A stretch of 64,000 nt of DNA, taken from the NCBI RefSeq assembly GCF_947503705.1, contig NZ_CANNES010000002.1:124001-188000 (forward strand). Direction: 5' to 3'. The position numbers were made by a program, and so were the translations under genes. How positions within the stretch are numbered: the stretch's first letter is position 1; every line of letters starts with the position of its first letter. Shown here one piece after another: positions 62,259 to 64,000 of this stretch. Source of the DNA: an uncultured Tateyamaria sp. (GTDB lineage Bacteria > Pseudomonadota > Alphaproteobacteria > Rhodobacterales > Rhodobacteraceae). The notes below the pieces were generated by a model. The model had not been told where the DNA came from, made no database searches, and saw nothing but the letters and a program-made list of their open reading frames with translations.

Positions 62259-63428
62259 ATGCCAATTCGAAACCGTTTTGCCGAACTTCACCCCGAAATC
62301 ACCGCTTGGCGGCGCGATCTGCATGCCAACCCCGAATTGCTTTATGACACCCACCGGACCTCTGCGACGGTCGCGGACAAGCTGCGTACTTTTGGCTGTG
62401 ACCAGGTGGTCGAAGGCATCGGGCGCACCGGCGTTGTCGGCGTAATTCATGGCAAAACCAATCGCAGCGGCAAGACCATCGCCATGCGTGCCGACATGGA
62501 CGCCTTGCCGATCCTTGAAGCCACGGACAAGCCCTATGCCTCGACCGTACCCGGCAAGATGCACGCCTGCGGCCATGATGGGCACACCGCCATGCTGCTC
62601 GGTGCTGCGCAATATCTGGCCGAGACCCGCAATTTCGACGGCACAGTCGCGGTGGTCTTCCAACCCGCCGAAGAGGGCGGGGCCGGCGCTGATGAGATGG
62701 TCAAGGATGGCCTCATCGACCGGTTCAACGTTTCCGAGATCTACGGGATGCACAACTCGCCATTGCTGCCCTTGGGCAGTTTTGCCATCCGACCCGGTGC
62801 GTTTTACGCTGCCGCCGATACGTTCACGATTGAAGTGGCGGGCAAAGGCGGACACGCCGCACGTCCCAACAACACCATCGACACCACGCTCGCGGGATCT
62901 GCCATCGTCATGGCCCTGCAATCGGTGGTGTCACGCAACACCGACCCGCAACAGGCCGCTGTCGTCTCTGTCACCAGTTTTAGGACGGAGAGCGAGGCGT
63001 TCAACGTGATCCCGGAACGCGTCACCCTGCGCGGCACGGTGCGCTGTTTCGACATGCAGGTCCGCGCCGACACATTGCAGCGGATCGAGGATATCGCGTC
63101 GCTCACCGCTCAATCCTATGGGGCAACAGCCACGTTGGAATGTGGCGATGTCGCCTATCCTGTCATGTCCAACCATGCGGCCGAAACCGACCACTGCATC
63201 GCCGCCGCACGCGCCGTTGCGGGCGATTGCACCCCCGACGCGCCACGCACCACGGGTGGCGAGGATTTCGCCTATATGCTCCAAGCCTGCCCCGGCGCTT
63301 ATATCCAGATCGGCAACGGGATCGGCCCTGGGCTGCACCACCCCGAATATGACTTCAACGACGAAGTGATCCCGGTGGGCTGTTCATATTGGGTGACGCT
63401 GGCGGAACAACGGCTGGCCGCCGCGTGA
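62259..63428 (+). CDS. M20 family metallo-amidohydrolase
   Basis: This 389-residue protein has the M20 metal-binding motifs MRADMDALP and MHACGHDGHTAML, then FQPAEEGGAG with the catalytic Glu pair, and a lid domain (GKGGHAARPNNTIDTT). Relatives remove acyl groups from N-acylated amino acids. It follows bhcR by 85 bp and overlaps the gamma-glutamyltransferase gene by four bases. Its substrate is unknown. Confidence 0.92.
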   Translation: MPIRNRFAELHPEITAWRRDLHANPELLYDTHRTSATVADKLRTFGCDQVVEGIGRTGVVGVIHGKTNRSGKTIAMRADMDALPILEATDKPYASTVPGKMHACGHDGHTAMLLGAAQYLAETRNFDGTVAVVFQPAEEGGAGADEMVKDGLIDRFNVSEIYGMHNSPLLPLGSFAIRPGAFYAAADTFTIEVAGKGGHAARPNNTIDTTLAGSAIVMALQSVVSRNTDPQQAAVVSVTSFRTESEAFNVIPERVTLRGTVRCFDMQVRADTLQRIEDIASLTAQSYGATATLECGDVAYPVMSNHAAETDHCIAAARAVAGDCTPDAPRTTGGEDFAYMLQACPGAYIQIGNGIGPGLHHPEYDFNDEVIPVGCSYWVTLAEQRLAAA

Positions 63429-64000
63429 CCGGCATGGATTTGCGCGCAACGCATCCCTATCCGTCCCGCCGCTCCCCGGTTCTGGCCGAGAACGTCGTCT
63501 CGACCTCACATCCCGTGGCCGCGCAAGCCGGTTTGGCGATGCTGGCGCGCGGCGGGAATGCCGTGGATGCGGCCATCGCGACGGCCATCACTCTGACGCT
63601 GGTTGAACCGACCGGAAACGGCTTGGGCTCTGACGCGTTTGCAATTGTGTGGGACGGATCAGAGTTGCATGGGCTGAACGCATCAGGTCGGTCTCCCAGC
63701 GCCTGGACGCCAGAGCGGTTTGCAGGCCACGACGCCATGCCCTTCCGCGGTTGGGAAAGCGTCACCATACCCGGCGCTGTTTCTGCCTGGGTCGCATTGT
63801 CGGACCGGTTCGGCAAACTGCCCTTTGCCGACCTTTTTACCCCCACCATCGGTTACGCAGAAAACGGGTTCGTGGTCACGCCCATCATAGCAGAGCTTTG
63901 GCGGCGCGCGGGTGAAGAACTGGGCGACCAACCCGGCTTTGCCGCGGCGTTCCTGCCAAGTGGCACGGCCCCAAAAGCGGGCGAAATGTTCACAAACGCC
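63425..64000 (+). CDS. Gamma-glutamyltransferase family protein, partial
   Basis: The frame opens with GTG at 63425 (GTGA overlap with the M20 stop) or ATG 63434 and runs off the window end, so only about 190 residues are seen. The sequence has STSHPVAAQAGLAMLARGGN, AVDAAIATAITLTLVEPTGN and GLGSDAFAIVWDG, the N-terminal gamma-glutamyltransferase pattern. The autocatalytic Thr lies beyond the window. It is co-transcribed with the amidohydrolase, so the two may process the same N-acyl or gamma-glutamyl compound (inference). Confidence 0.9.
   Translation, partial: MTGMDLRATHPYPSRRSPVLAENVVSTSHPVAAQAGLAMLARGGNAVDAAIATAITLTLVEPTGNGLGSDAFAIVWDGSELHGLNASGRSPSAWTPERFAGHDAMPFRGWESVTIPGAVSAWVALSDRFGKLPFADLFTPTIGYAENGFVVTPIIAELWRRAGEELGDQPGFAAAFLPSGTAPKAGEMFTNA

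Overview
The window looks like a chromosome segment of an alphaproteobacterium of the Rhodobacterales (roseobacter-type). Evidence: a gcrA cell-cycle regulator, the infA-maf-RNase G-yacG block, an opgC-opgG-opgH glucan operon, a complete beta-hydroxyaspartate cycle cluster (bhcR divergent from bhcABCD), and generally G+C-rich coding sequence. Taxonomy is inferred from gene content only. LAYOUT. 1-7.2 kb: accessory region with two TetR regulators, a membrane protein, a TetR-controlled DsrE / flavin-split-barrel / GFA trio with two matching operators, a divergent LysR-FAD oxidoreductase pair, then a dead short-chain dehydrogenase and a dead IS3 transposase tail. 7.2-11.4 kb: RND efflux pump (membrane-fusion protein and inner-membrane transporter). 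11.5-13.7 kb: nested IS3-family elements; one 1202-bp element with intact terminal repeats abuts the truncated remnant of another, giving a chimeric transposase frame. 13.96-27.81 kb: an integrated mobile element at the 3' end of a tRNA-Phe(GAA) gene. It has a tyrosine integrase, a serine recombinase with a 15-bp palindrome before it, a primase-helicase-like protein with an altered Walker A motif, a possible replication origin with repeats, three or four small unknown or HTH genes, and a type I restriction-modification operon (hsdR-hsdS-prrC-hsdM) in which a PrrC-type anticodon nuclease gene is embedded. 27.8-64 kb: ordinary chromosome. It contains tRNA-Phe, yacG, an RNase E/G protein, maf, infA, a nitrilase-family hydrolase with a divergent LysR, a sirtuin, a copper-chaperone pair, rpmB, meaB, hrpB, gnd, argD-argF-ketopantoate reductase-like, an EamA transporter, gcrA, copA-cueR, a TPP enzyme with a CoA-transferase, a TPR protein, opgCGH, the bhc cluster, an M20 amidohydrolase and the start of a gamma-glutamyltransferase. 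HOW IT FITS TOGETHER. The restriction operon is a two-layer defence: the type I enzyme cuts unmodified DNA, and PrrC is expected to be held silent by the Hsd complex and to cleave host tRNA if a phage disables restriction. The bhc cluster assimilates glyoxylate (from glycolate) into oxaloacetate. copA-cueR and the PCu(A)C pair handle copper. opgCGH makes periplasmic glucans. The strongest leads are the prrC-bearing type I operon with its unusual gene order, the unknown small genes and altered primase-helicase of the same element, its possible replication origin, and a probably leaderless copA transcript under a CueR-type 19-bp-spacer promoter.
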